From Candidatus Ribeiella danica (lineage in GTDB: Bacteria > Chloroflexota > Chloroflexia > Chloroflexales > Roseiflexaceae), in assembly GCA_016717335.1 (NCBI GenBank), contig JADKFS010000011.1, positions 256,649 through 320,648 on the forward strand: 64,000 nucleotides of DNA, read 5' to 3'. The position numbers and the translations under genes are program-made. Shown here piece after piece: positions 34,749 through 42,585 of the stretch. The notes under the pieces were generated by a model. That model worked only from the letters and a program-made list of their open reading frames with translations. It was not told the DNA's origin and made no database searches. The stretch's first letter is position 1, and each line of letters begins with the position of its first letter.

Positions 34749-36931
34749 TCGGCCGGGAGAGACTGCAGCAAGATCTCGGCCACGTCCTTGCGCGCGAGCG
34801 TATCGCCCACGCCGCTGTTCTTGGCGGCGTCGTCGAACATCACCATACAGAACGGGCAGGCCAGCGCCAGCGTCTCGGGCTCGGCCTTCTGGATCTGCTC
34901 GAGCCGGATCGCGTTGACGCCCTTCTTGCCCCAGCCCTCCAGCCAGGCGTTGCCGCCGCCGCCGCCGCAGCACATCGCGCGCTCGCGGTTCCACTCGGGC
35001 GCCTCGACCAGCTGCACGCCGGGGATGCTCTCGAGCATCGCGCGCGGCGCGTCGTAGATGTCGTTGTAGCGGCCGATGTAGCACGGGTCGTGGTAGGTCA
35101 CTCGCTCGTTCACCGGCACGGTCGGCTTCAGCTTGCCCTCGGCCACCAGCCCGGCCAGCAGGTCGGTGTGGTGGACGACCTCGTAGTCCTGGCCGGACTT
35201 GCCGCCGAACTGCGGGTACTCGTTCTTGATCGTGTTGAAGCAGTGCGCGCAGGTGGTCACGATCTTCTTGAACTTGTACTGGTGCATCGTCTCGACGTTG
35301 GTGGAGGCCTGCTGCGAGTAGAGCATCTCCTCGCCCATGCGGCGGGCCGGGTCGCCCGTGCAGGTCTCCTCCTCGCCGAGGATGGCGAAGTCGACGCCGG
35401 CGCGCTGGAACAGCTCCACCATCGCGCGGGCCACCCGGCGCGAGCGCTCGTCGTAGCTCGGCGCGCAGCCGACCCAGTAGAGCACCTCGACCTCTTCCTT
35501 CTCGGCCATCGTCGGCACGTCCAGGCCATCGGCCCAGGCGGTGCGCTCGCGCGCGGGCAGGCGCCACGGGTTGCCCTGGCGCTCGATGCCCTCGAGCACG
35601 CGCTTCACGCCGCCGGGCACCTCGCTCTGGATCATCGTTAGGTTGCGGCGCAGGTCGACGATCTGGTCGACGTGCTCGATCATGGCCGGGCACTCTTCCA
35701 TGCAGGCCCGGCAGGTCGTGCAGCTCCACAGCTCGTTCTCGGTGAACAGGCCGTGCTCGTAGAGCGGCAGGGTCTCGATCTCGCCGCGGATCACCGTGTA
35801 CTGCTGGCCGTTGGACGCGCCGCTGCCGGGCGTCTCGGCCGCGGTCTCGGACTTCTCGGGGTGGACGCGGGCGACCGTGCCGTCGCGCAGCATGATCGGC
35901 GCGCCGCGCATCAGGTCGGCCATCTTGCTGACCAGGAACTTCGGCGACAGCTCCGAGCCGGAGGCGTTGGCCGGACACTTGGACTGGCAGCGCCCGCAGC
36001 GCATGCAGGCGTCGAAGTCGAGCCGCTGCTTCCAGGTGAAGTCGGACAGCGTCATTACGCCGAGCCTGGGCTCGTCCTTCTCGATCTCGGCCTCCAGGTT
36101 CGGGATGGGCATCAGCGCGCCCTTGGGCTGGAGGTCGCGGAAGAAGGTGTTGATCGGCGTGTAGAAGATATGCCTGTACTTAGTGAGCGGGATCGACGCG
36201 ACGAACGCGAACGTGATCAGCATGTGGGTATACCAGAAGAAGCCGTGCAGGCCGGAGGCCACGGCGCTGCCGCCGCCCAGGCCGATCGCGCGGAACAGCG
36301 TGGCGACGCCGTAGCCGAGGTACGAGTTCATCGCCCATGCCTGGGTATACACCGGGACATCGCCGATCGTCTGGTTGGCGAGCCGCAGGCCCTCGATCAG
36401 GTAGCCGGTCGTCGTGATGTAGAGCAGCGTGCCAAGCACCCACAGGTCGGTCGAGCGGTTGTCGAGCCGGTCGGGCTTGCTGCGATAGCGCCGCCAGGTC
36501 GCCCAGATCAGGCCGGCCAGCAGCACCAGGCCCATCGTGTCGAGCACCGGCTCATAGATCTGGTAGAACCAGCCGACCAGGATCTGGCCGGCCTGTGGCC
36601 CCATCAGCGGGATGCTGAAATCTTCCTCGACCGCGATGATGTCGGTGCCGATGAACAGCGCCAGGAAGCCGAAGAAGATCAGCGCGTGCATCGAGCCGGG
36701 CCGGCGGTCCTTCAGCACCTTCTTCTGTCCGAACACCTGCGACAGCGCCTCGATCGCGCGCGCGGGAAGCTCGGAGATACGCGCGTCGGGACGGCCGCTG
36801 CGCCAGCGGTTGATATCGCGCAGAACGCCCCACGTCATCGCGGCCAGGGCGATGATGGCGCTCAGGTAGAGCGCGAGCGGAGCAAACCCCTCGCCGACGT
36901 TCCAATAGATCTGGCGGATGGCTTCCGTCAT
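34730..36931 (-). CDS. Membrane-bound heterodisulfide-reductase-like Fe-S oxidoreductase
   Basis: 733 residues from ATG 36931. N-terminal part (about 1-270) has five to six membrane spans with His residues suited to heme b, like NarI/DsrM/HdrE. Then two 4Fe-4S ferredoxin motifs (CMRCGRCQSKCP and CTTCRACMEECP) and an HdrD-type region with two CCG-like domains (CAHCFNTIKNEYP; YHDPCYIGRYN; MCCGGGGGN; CPFC). Such fused proteins transfer electrons between soluble donors and the menaquinone pool; those encoded with ETF genes act as ETF:menaquinone oxidoreductases. No etfAB is in the window, so the partner is unknown, though an acyl-CoA dehydrogenase gene lies at the window start. The C-terminal residues DKVTR come from the octamer repeat. 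Confidence 0.9.
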   Translation of the reverse strand: MTEAIRQIYWNVGEGFAPLALYLSAIIALAAMTWGVLRDINRWRSGRPDARISELPARAIEALSQVFGQKKVLKDRRPGSMHALIFFGFLALFIGTDIIAVEEDFSIPLMGPQAGQILVGWFYQIYEPVLDTMGLVLLAGLIWATWRRYRSKPDRLDNRSTDLWVLGTLLYITTTGYLIEGLRLANQTIGDVPVYTQAWAMNSYLGYGVATLFRAIGLGGGSAVASGLHGFFWYTHMLITFAFVASIPLTKYRHIFYTPINTFFRDLQPKGALMPIPNLEAEIEKDEPRLGVMTLSDFTWKQRLDFDACMRCGRCQSKCPANASGSELSPKFLVSKMADLMRGAPIMLRDGTVARVHPEKSETAAETPGSGASNGQQYTVIRGEIETLPLYEHGLFTENELWSCTTCRACMEECPAMIEHVDQIVDLRRNLTMIQSEVPGGVKRVLEGIERQGNPWRLPARERTAWADGLDVPTMAEKEEVEVLYWVGCAPSYDERSRRVARAMVELFQRAGVDFAILGEEETCTGDPARRMGEEMLYSQQASTNVETMHQYKFKKIVTTCAHCFNTIKNEYPQFGGKSGQDYEVVHHTDLLAGLVAEGKLKPTVPVNERVTYHDPCYIGRYNDIYDAPRAMLESIPGVQLVEAPEWNRERAMCCGGGGGNAWLEGWGKKGVNAIRLEQIQKAEPETLALACPFCMVMFDDAAKNSGVGDTLARKDVAEILLQSLPADDKVTR

Positions 36932-37121
36932 TGAAGTGCTCCCAGGGCCGCGTAGGCCGCACTGTAATACGTGAGAATCCGTATGAGGCCCGGCAATCAT
37001 ACCATGGCGTAACGCGGCGTGTCAAACACTGGGAGAGAGGATCTGTTTACTAGAAATGGACATTTCTTAACCGCTGCTGGCGCGCCCGCGCCGGCTGCTA
37101 GACGGACATCGCTATGGCGCA

Positions 37122-37607
37122 TCATTCAAGATCCCACTCGACCGGGTCGCCCTCGCGCACGGTCGCCTCGATCAGCACTTTCGCGTACAGCCGGCTCCAC
37201 CCGGGGTGCAGCTTCTGCGACATGCGCGTGAACTCGCCGCCCTGGAACGACTCCTTGATGTTGTCGCACGGCGCGGCGTAGCCGGTGATCTCGATCCGCA
37301 GCCGGTCGCCGATCCGCAGGCGGTCGCCAACCTGGATCGCGCCCCAGTCGAGCCCGGCGACCGTCAGGTTCTCGCCGGTGCTGCCGGGCACGATCGGGTG
37401 GCCCTCGGCCTGCAGCGCTTGGATGCGCTCGTGAGAGAAGAGCGAGACTGCGCGCTGCGGCCCGCCGTGGAAGCGCAGGTTGCGCTGCCGGTCGCCGTCG
37501 ACGCCGCCGAAGCGCACCGCCGCGCTCGGCACACGCTGCTTGGGCACGCCGCCGCGCGGGTTGACGTTGATCTGGACGACGCGGCCCGGCTCGGGTGTGC
37601 TGCTCAT
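37122..37607 (-). CDS. MOSC-domain protein
   Basis: 161 residues from ATG 37607, preceded by AAAAGGA. MOSC beta-strand domain with the FHGGPQRAVSLFS motif, PGSTGENLTVAGLDW and a conserved Cys in GYAAPCDNI. MOSC proteins deliver sulfur or bind molybdenum cofactor (YiiM/MOCS C-terminal type), e.g. in N-hydroxylated-base reduction. No molybdopterin genes adjoin it. A second ATG 18 bp upstream is possible but less well spaced. Confidence 0.92.
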   Translation of the reverse strand: MSSTPEPGRVVQINVNPRGGVPKQRVPSAAVRFGGVDGDRQRNLRFHGGPQRAVSLFSHERIQALQAEGHPIVPGSTGENLTVAGLDWGAIQVGDRLRIGDRLRIEITGYAAPCDNIKESFQGGEFTRMSQKLHPGWSRLYAKVLIEATVREGDPVEWDLE

Positions 37608-37770
37608 AAATGATCCTTTTGTCATGCTTCCGAGGGGCGGCGTACACGCCCCCTCCTGGTGCCGGGTCTTTGCTCCCTCCCATTCCTAAAAGAGGCGCGA
37701 ATCTTAAGGATTTTCCAAGCTTGGCATGCCATACTGTGGGCACCACTTAATTCATCCTCTTGTGGTCCCC

Positions 37771-37801
37771 GGCCGGCGAGTGTCCACACCGCTCGCCGGC
37801 C
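37771..37801 (-). terminator. GC hairpin downstream of the amidase gene
   Basis: Perfect 10-bp arms GGCCGGCGAG / CTCGCCGGCC around an 11-base loop, 57 bp past the amidase stop on the minus strand. No U-tract. Confidence 0.5.
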
Positions 37802-37857
37802 ATTCCCCTCATCGGCAGAAGCGTGCGGTTGCCCTCAGCCGCGCGCCCTCTTGCCCG

Positions 37858-39828
37858 CTAATCGGCCGACGCCAGCTGCTCCCAGCCTGGCAGCGCTTCG
37901 CCCGCGCCCAGCTCGCTGCCCTGGACGATCTGCTCGCCCGATAGGCCGTAGCGGCCGCGCAGGTCGCGCAGCAGCCAGCCGATCGCGCCGGCCTGCTCGC
38001 CGTCCATAGCGCTGCCGCTCTGCTCGACGCCGATCGCCACCGAGCGCTGGTCGATGTCGCCGCGCCCGCGCCAGGCCGCGCCGCCGAACGTGCGCGCCGC
38101 CCGCGACTCGTCCGCCAGCCGGGCGATCGCGCCGCTTGTGTCGACATAGTAGTGAAAGAGCCGGCCATCGGGCCGCGCCGCCGCGGCGAGATCCTGGCCG
38201 GCCGGCCCCGGCGACGGGTAGACCACGACCAGGTCGATCGCCGCGCCGCCGCGGTCGGCGCTCGCGCCGACGCTCTCGGTCAGGTCGGTGATCGCCGGCG
38301 CCGCGGGCGCGGCCCCCAGCACGCCGCCGGTGAAGACCCGCCGCGGCACGACCTGGTCGACCTCCTCTTCGCCGCCAAGCACCATCGGCCCTTCGGCGTC
38401 GACGTCGGCCTGCCGCAGCAGGTCGCTGAGCTGCGCCGGCTGCTCGTCGTCCGCCTCGCCGAGCACCGCCGGCAGCTCGCCGATCACGATCTTGGTCCAG
38501 TCGCCGTCGGCCGGGATCTGGCAGTAGAGCACGTCGAGCGCGTAGGGCATCGCGACCAGCCGCCGGCCCTCGATCGTCAGGATCTCGGCCTTGCCCATCG
38601 GCGCGCCCATGCCGTGGTTGAGCGCGTACTTGCAGAACAGCGCGTTCGGGTCGAAGGCGCGGCCGGTGCGGGCGTTGTACAGGTCGTTCAGCACCAGCGT
38701 GCGCAGGTCGCGCTCCTCCTGCGAGTGCGGGTCACCGTGGTACATGTCGCGCGTCAGGTCGCTGAGCCGGGTGACCTTGCCGGCCCAGATCAGCGTGTCG
38801 AGCGCGTAGTGCTGGCAGGAGATCCGGCCGCCCGGCAGCAGGTGGTCCGGCCCGATCGGCACGCCGATCTCGGTCATGCGCGCCAGGTAGAGCTGGTGGA
38901 AGGCCTGGTCGGGCCGGAAGCCCTTGACCGGGTCGACCGACTGGAACAGGGTCTGGAGCAGCGCGTCGCGCAGCGGGCCGGGGCCGCTCGCGCTCAGCCG
39001 CTCGGGCTGGTCGGGCGCGTCGGGCGAGGCGTAGTACAGGTCGCGGCCGTAGGCCTCAAGGATGAACGGCAGCCCGGCAAGCATCACGGCGCGCTGCTGA
39101 TCGTCTTCGCCCTGGCCGTCGCCGCTGGGCGGCGGCGTGATGACGTTGATCGGCATGCCGGTGCTCTGCGAGACCGCGTCCTTGAGCAGCGGCCAGCCAA
39201 ACGGGTGCGCCCCGCCGGCCGCGCGGTAGGCCAGGTCGACCAGCAGCTTGCGCAGCTGCTGCGAGGGCTGGATCGGCTGGGGCGTCGGCGCCGGGACCGG
39301 CGGCTCGGCCTGCGGCGGCGTCGGCGGCGGGCCGGCGCCGTAGACCTGGGCGACGAACTGCTCCCACGGGAAGCCGGCCGGGTCGGTCTTGCGCCGGGGC
39401 GCGATGTCGAGGTGCCGCACCAGCTGCCGGCGCGGGATGCTGTACTTCGACACCAGGTAGCGCACCAGATCGAGCGCGGCGGCGTACTGCGCCGGCGGGT
39501 AGGGGTCGCGGCCGGTGTTGAGGTTCTCCAGCTCGATGCCGATCGAGATCGGGTTGCAGCTCGGCGAGATGAACGCGCCGTCAACGGTCCAGGTGCTCAG
39601 GCCAGCCTGCCAGGCGACGTCTTTATCGTCGACGATCTGCGAGATGCTGCCGGCCTTATCGATGTAGTAGTGGATCGAGACTGGTCGTGTATCGCTGCCG
39701 CCGCGGCGCAGGTAGTTGAAATCGCCCGGCCCGCGCGCGGCCGTCGCGTGCAGGACGACCATACGCACGCGGCGCGGGTCGCCGGGCTGGAAGTGATTGC
39801 CGATCAGGCCAACTCTGTTAATCTGCAT
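37858..39828 (-). CDS. N-acetylmuramoyl-L-alanine amidase with a second degenerate amidase domain
   Basis: 656 residues from ATG 39828 (GGAGG upstream). The N-terminal amidase_2/PGRP domain (about 15-165) has the zinc ligands expected: His in VVLHATAA, His in VRHLDIAP and Asp in KTDPAGFPW, so it should cleave the lactyl-amide bond of peptidoglycan. A Pro-rich linker and about 300 unrecognised residues follow, then a second PGRP-like domain (about 545-650: HYYVDTSGAIARL, IDQRSVAIGVEQSG). In this copy the zinc His positions are replaced (VVVYPSPG; EQIVQGSEL), so it is probably a binding-only domain. No signal peptide was seen, which raises the question of how it reaches the wall. Confidence 0.88.
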   Translation of the reverse strand: MQINRVGLIGNHFQPGDPRRVRMVVLHATAARGPGDFNYLRRGGSDTRPVSIHYYIDKAGSISQIVDDKDVAWQAGLSTWTVDGAFISPSCNPISIGIELENLNTGRDPYPPAQYAAALDLVRYLVSKYSIPRRQLVRHLDIAPRRKTDPAGFPWEQFVAQVYGAGPPPTPPQAEPPVPAPTPQPIQPSQQLRKLLVDLAYRAAGGAHPFGWPLLKDAVSQSTGMPINVITPPPSGDGQGEDDQQRAVMLAGLPFILEAYGRDLYYASPDAPDQPERLSASGPGPLRDALLQTLFQSVDPVKGFRPDQAFHQLYLARMTEIGVPIGPDHLLPGGRISCQHYALDTLIWAGKVTRLSDLTRDMYHGDPHSQEERDLRTLVLNDLYNARTGRAFDPNALFCKYALNHGMGAPMGKAEILTIEGRRLVAMPYALDVLYCQIPADGDWTKIVIGELPAVLGEADDEQPAQLSDLLRQADVDAEGPMVLGGEEEVDQVVPRRVFTGGVLGAAPAAPAITDLTESVGASADRGGAAIDLVVVYPSPGPAGQDLAAAARPDGRLFHYYVDTSGAIARLADESRAARTFGGAAWRGRGDIDQRSVAIGVEQSGSAMDGEQAGAIGWLLRDLRGRYGLSGEQIVQGSELGAGEALPGWEQLASAD

Positions 39829-40439
39829 GGCTATCCTCCGAATCGAACGAGCACAGCTCGGTGGGCATACCTGTCTGATTTTGGACGGAAGGCGAATCGC
39901 GTGGTCTTCCGCTGCCGGTAGCCTGCTACTCAGTATAGCATGGTGACTCCAGCCATGCTGTGAGGGGCGGCTGCCCCGGCACCGCCGGTGGTGCATGCCC
40001 AGCTGAATCCAGGCGCGGTGGGATGTAACACACCTCGCAGGAAAGGTGTTAGGCATGCGCCACAATCATAGCGGCTGAGATCGCGTTCTTTGCCGGAGGG
40101 GGGACTGGGGGAACCGGCGCGGGTTCCCCAGCTCCCCGCTGGGTGCCGGGGGGCCGGGGGCGCAGCGCCCCGGAAAACAAGCAGGGGCCAAATTACCCCA
40201 AAAATATGAGGACGACAAGGGCTGAGTAGGGCGCGCCGGCTAGACTATGGGCCAGGAGCCGAGAGCCAAGCACGACGATGGACGATAGCCCAAGTCCCAA
40301 GTCCCAAGCCCCAAGCCCCAAGCCCAGGGGCACTTGTCACCTTGCGGCCCCGTCGCCCGTCATCTAGAGAGGCGCGTATGCGCAGCCAGGAATGAAACGC
40401 AGGCACGAGCGTGCAGTCATAAGGTAAGGAGGATCTTCC
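39829..40439. other. Gene-free gap carrying dispersed repeats
   Basis: 611 bp with no convincing gene. Contains one copy of the GCATGCCC family (39993-40061), a G-rich block with GGGGAACCGGCG/GGTTCCCC and GGGGCGCAGCGCCCC (about 40092-40175), and CAAGTCC/CAAGCCC heptamers (about 40290-40328). AAGGAGG at about 40426 serves ATG 40440. Confidence 0.75.
39993..40061 (+). repeat. GCATGCCC/GGCATG dispersed element, copy 1
   Basis: Begins GCATGCCCAGCTGAATCCAG and ends AGGCATGCGCC, with a central GGTGGGATGTAAC/CACACC hairpin. Homologous to 42332-42400 and 55460-55528 in the same orientation. All three are followed by a G-rich block containing GGCCGGGGGCGCAGCGCCC. Confidence 0.75.
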
Positions 40440-41816
40440 ATGACGACCGAGCTGATCGCCCCGGGCGTAGCAACGCCGATCTCCGCGCCGCCGAACTTCC
40501 CGGTGGCGTGGCTGCGCCCGACCGACGCGCAGGCGTTCTGGACGACCGACCCGCTGCACTACCCCAAGCCGATCCATCAGCTGGAGTACGCCGTCGTGGG
40601 GCGGGCGGTCCGCGGCGGATTCAACTCCGCGGCCGAGGCGCTCGGCCTGCCGATCCGCAGCGAGACGCGCCGGATCAACACCTACTTCTACCAGTCGTTC
40701 GCGCCGCCGGTGCTGCCGCCCGAGCAGCTGGCTGCCATGGCCAGTCGATCGCAGGGGCTGACCGAGGCGGCGCTCGCGCAGCTTGGCAAGCGCTGGCGCG
40801 CCGAGCAGCTGCCCGAGATCGAGCGGCAGCTGGCCTTCTGGCGCACGTTCGACCTGCGCGGCGCCGCGCTGCCCGCGCTGCTGGCGCATCTGGACGAGAC
40901 GCTCGGGCGCGTCGAGCGGGTGTGGGCGATCTACTTCGAGGTCGCGCTCCCGATGCTGCTGGCGATCGGCATGTTCGCGGATCTCTACGCCGACCTGTTC
41001 GGCGCCGAGCGCGCGCAGGAGGCGGACCGGCTGCTGCAGGGCTTCGACAACAAGTCGCTCGAGGCCGACCGCGAGCTGTGGCGGCTGAGCCGGGCCGCGC
41101 GCGCGACGCCGCACGTGCGCGAGGCGCTGACATGGTGCGCGACGCACGAGGTCGCGCCGATGCTCGTGCTGAGCGAGCCGGGCCGCGCATTCCTGGCCGA
41201 GCTGCGCGCCTACCTGGAGGTGTACGGCCGGCGCGGCGACGCGCGGGCGATCATCGGCGCGCCGAGCTGGATCGAGGACCCGGCCCCGGTGATCAAGCGC
41301 CTGCAGGAGTATGTGATCCAGCCCGACCGCGACCTCGCGGCGGAGCTGGCCGCTCTGGCGGCCGAGCGCGAGCGGCTGCTGGCCGAGGCGCGCGAGCGGC
41401 TGAGCGGCCGCCCGCAGCCGGCCGCGAGCCAGTTCGAGCTGCTCCTGAGAGCGGCCCAGGAGGCGGCTGCGCTGCAGCAAGATCTGGACTTCTGGATCGA
41501 CCAGCGCTGCATGTACGAGGTCCGGCTGGCGACCCAGGAGCTCGGGCGGCGCCTGGCGGATTCCGGCGCGATCGACGATGCGGGCGATGTGGCCTACCTG
41601 ACGCTGGAGGAGCTGCGCGCCACCGCCGCGGCGCTGCCGCGCGCCACGCGCCACGCGCTCGTGATCGTGCGCAAGTCCGAGATGGAGCACTTCAGCGAGA
41701 TCGCGCCGCCGCCCGCGCTCGGCACGCTGCCTGCCGGCGCGCCGGAAGACACTATTGGCGCTGCGCGCCTTTTGGGGGTAGCGCGGCCACAGCGGCGCTC
41801 CGCTACGGCCAGCTGA
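40440..41816 (+). CDS. PEP-utilising-enzyme-like protein truncated before the swivelling phosphohistidine domain
   Basis: 458 residues. The sequence follows the central part of PEP-synthase/rifampicin-phosphotransferase-like proteins: FDNKSLEADRELWRLSR, GRRGDARAIIGAPSWIEDP, FWIDQRCMYEVRL, DVAYLTLEEL, EMEHFSEIAPPPALGT. In relatives this is followed by the mobile domain with the GGxxSH phosphohistidine; here it stops at RPQRRSATAS and the DNA runs straight into a G/C-rich tandem repeat. No ATP-grasp domain precedes it. Without the His domain, phosphotransfer is not expected, so it is either a decayed gene or a non-catalytic remnant. AAGGAGG precedes ATG 40440. Confidence 0.75.
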   Translation: MTTELIAPGVATPISAPPNFPVAWLRPTDAQAFWTTDPLHYPKPIHQLEYAVVGRAVRGGFNSAAEALGLPIRSETRRINTYFYQSFAPPVLPPEQLAAMASRSQGLTEAALAQLGKRWRAEQLPEIERQLAFWRTFDLRGAALPALLAHLDETLGRVERVWAIYFEVALPMLLAIGMFADLYADLFGAERAQEADRLLQGFDNKSLEADRELWRLSRAARATPHVREALTWCATHEVAPMLVLSEPGRAFLAELRAYLEVYGRRGDARAIIGAPSWIEDPAPVIKRLQEYVIQPDRDLAAELAALAAERERLLAEARERLSGRPQPAASQFELLLRAAQEAAALQQDLDFWIDQRCMYEVRLATQELGRRLADSGAIDDAGDVAYLTLEELRATAAALPRATRHALVIVRKSEMEHFSEIAPPPALGTLPAGAPEDTIGAARLLGVARPQRRSATAS

Positions 41817-41825
41817 TCGAGTGTG

Positions 41826-42310
41826 TGGGGCTGCGCGCCCCCCGTGCCCCCGTGGGTGGCACATCCACACCGCATTCGGGGGGCTACGCGCCCCCGTACC
41901 CCTGCGGGTGTTGGTTACCCCAAGCTCTGCGGGGGGCTGCGCACCCCCCGCGCCCCCGCGGGCGGGGGTGGGCCGCCAACCCCCCGGCCGGGGCTCTCGC
42001 CCCTGCACCCCAAAATGATGCCTCTCGTGCTTGCGGGGCTGCCCCGTACCCCTGGGGGTTGGTTCCCCAGCTCTGCGGGGGGGGTGCCCGGGCGGGGGTG
42101 GGCCAACCCGGGCGTGCGCCCCTGGACCCCAAAATGATGCCTCTCATTGTGCTTGCGGGGGCTGCGCGCCCCCGTACCCCTGCGGGTGTTGGTTACCCCA
42201 AGCTCTGCGGGGGGCTGCGCACCCCCCGCGCCCCCGCGGGCGGGGGTGGGCCGCCACCCCCGCCGCCCCCCGGCCGGGGCTCTCGCCCCTGGACCCCAAA
42301 ATGATGCCGC
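41826..42310. repeat. Three tandem copies of a G/C-rich unit ending CCCCAAAATGATGCC
   Basis: Units of about 195, 118 and 170 bp (ends near 42020, 42138 and 42308). Each contains blocks such as GCGCCCCCGTACCCCTGCGG, TTGGTTACCCCAAGCTCTGC, GGGCGGGGGTGGGCC and CTCGCCCCTG(C/G)ACCCC. Open frames through it on both strands are artefacts of the skewed composition. A partial relative (GTGCGCCCCTGGACCCCAAA) is at about 55409. Confidence 0.88.
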
Positions 42311-42331
42311 CTCAGTTGGCACGCTTGACAT

Positions 42332-42400
42332 GCATGCTCAGCTGAATCCACGCGCGGCGGGCAGCAACCCGCCCTTTCGGAATGTTGCTGGGCATGGGCC
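42332..42400 (+). repeat. GCATGCCC/GGCATG dispersed element, copy 2
   Basis: GCATGCTCAGCTGAATCCAC start, GGCGGGCAGCAACCCGCC central hairpin, GCTGGGCATGGGCC end. Same orientation as the other two copies; 186 bp upstream of the BTAD regulator start. Confidence 0.75.
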
Positions 42401-42501
42401 ATAGACCGTGAATGTGAGGCGGGATCATTGGCACGAGCAGCAGGCGGGGGGCCGGGGGCGCAGCGCCCGGCAAGCATCCTGCCGGCGGCCCTTGCCCGCT
42501 G

Positions 42502-42510
42502 TGTTATAAT
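42502..42510 (+). promoter_or_regulatory. Extended -10 promoter element upstream of the BTAD regulator
   Basis: TGTTATAAT (TG-n-TATAAT) in an otherwise G/C-rich stretch, 76 bp before ATG 42586. No -35 of quality at the right spacing, as common for extended -10 promoters. Confidence 0.5.
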
Positions 42511-42585
42511 TGTAAAGCTCTCTTCTCTTCTATCCAACCCCAGCCATCTCACGGCACCGCAGGCCGCGAGAGGGAGGCCGAGTCT

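Noticed and set aside
41826..42310. Overlapping open frames of 65-140 codons on both strands of the G/C-rich tandem repeat
   Set aside because: The translations are Pro/Gly/Arg-rich copies of the repeat unit with no start-site support.
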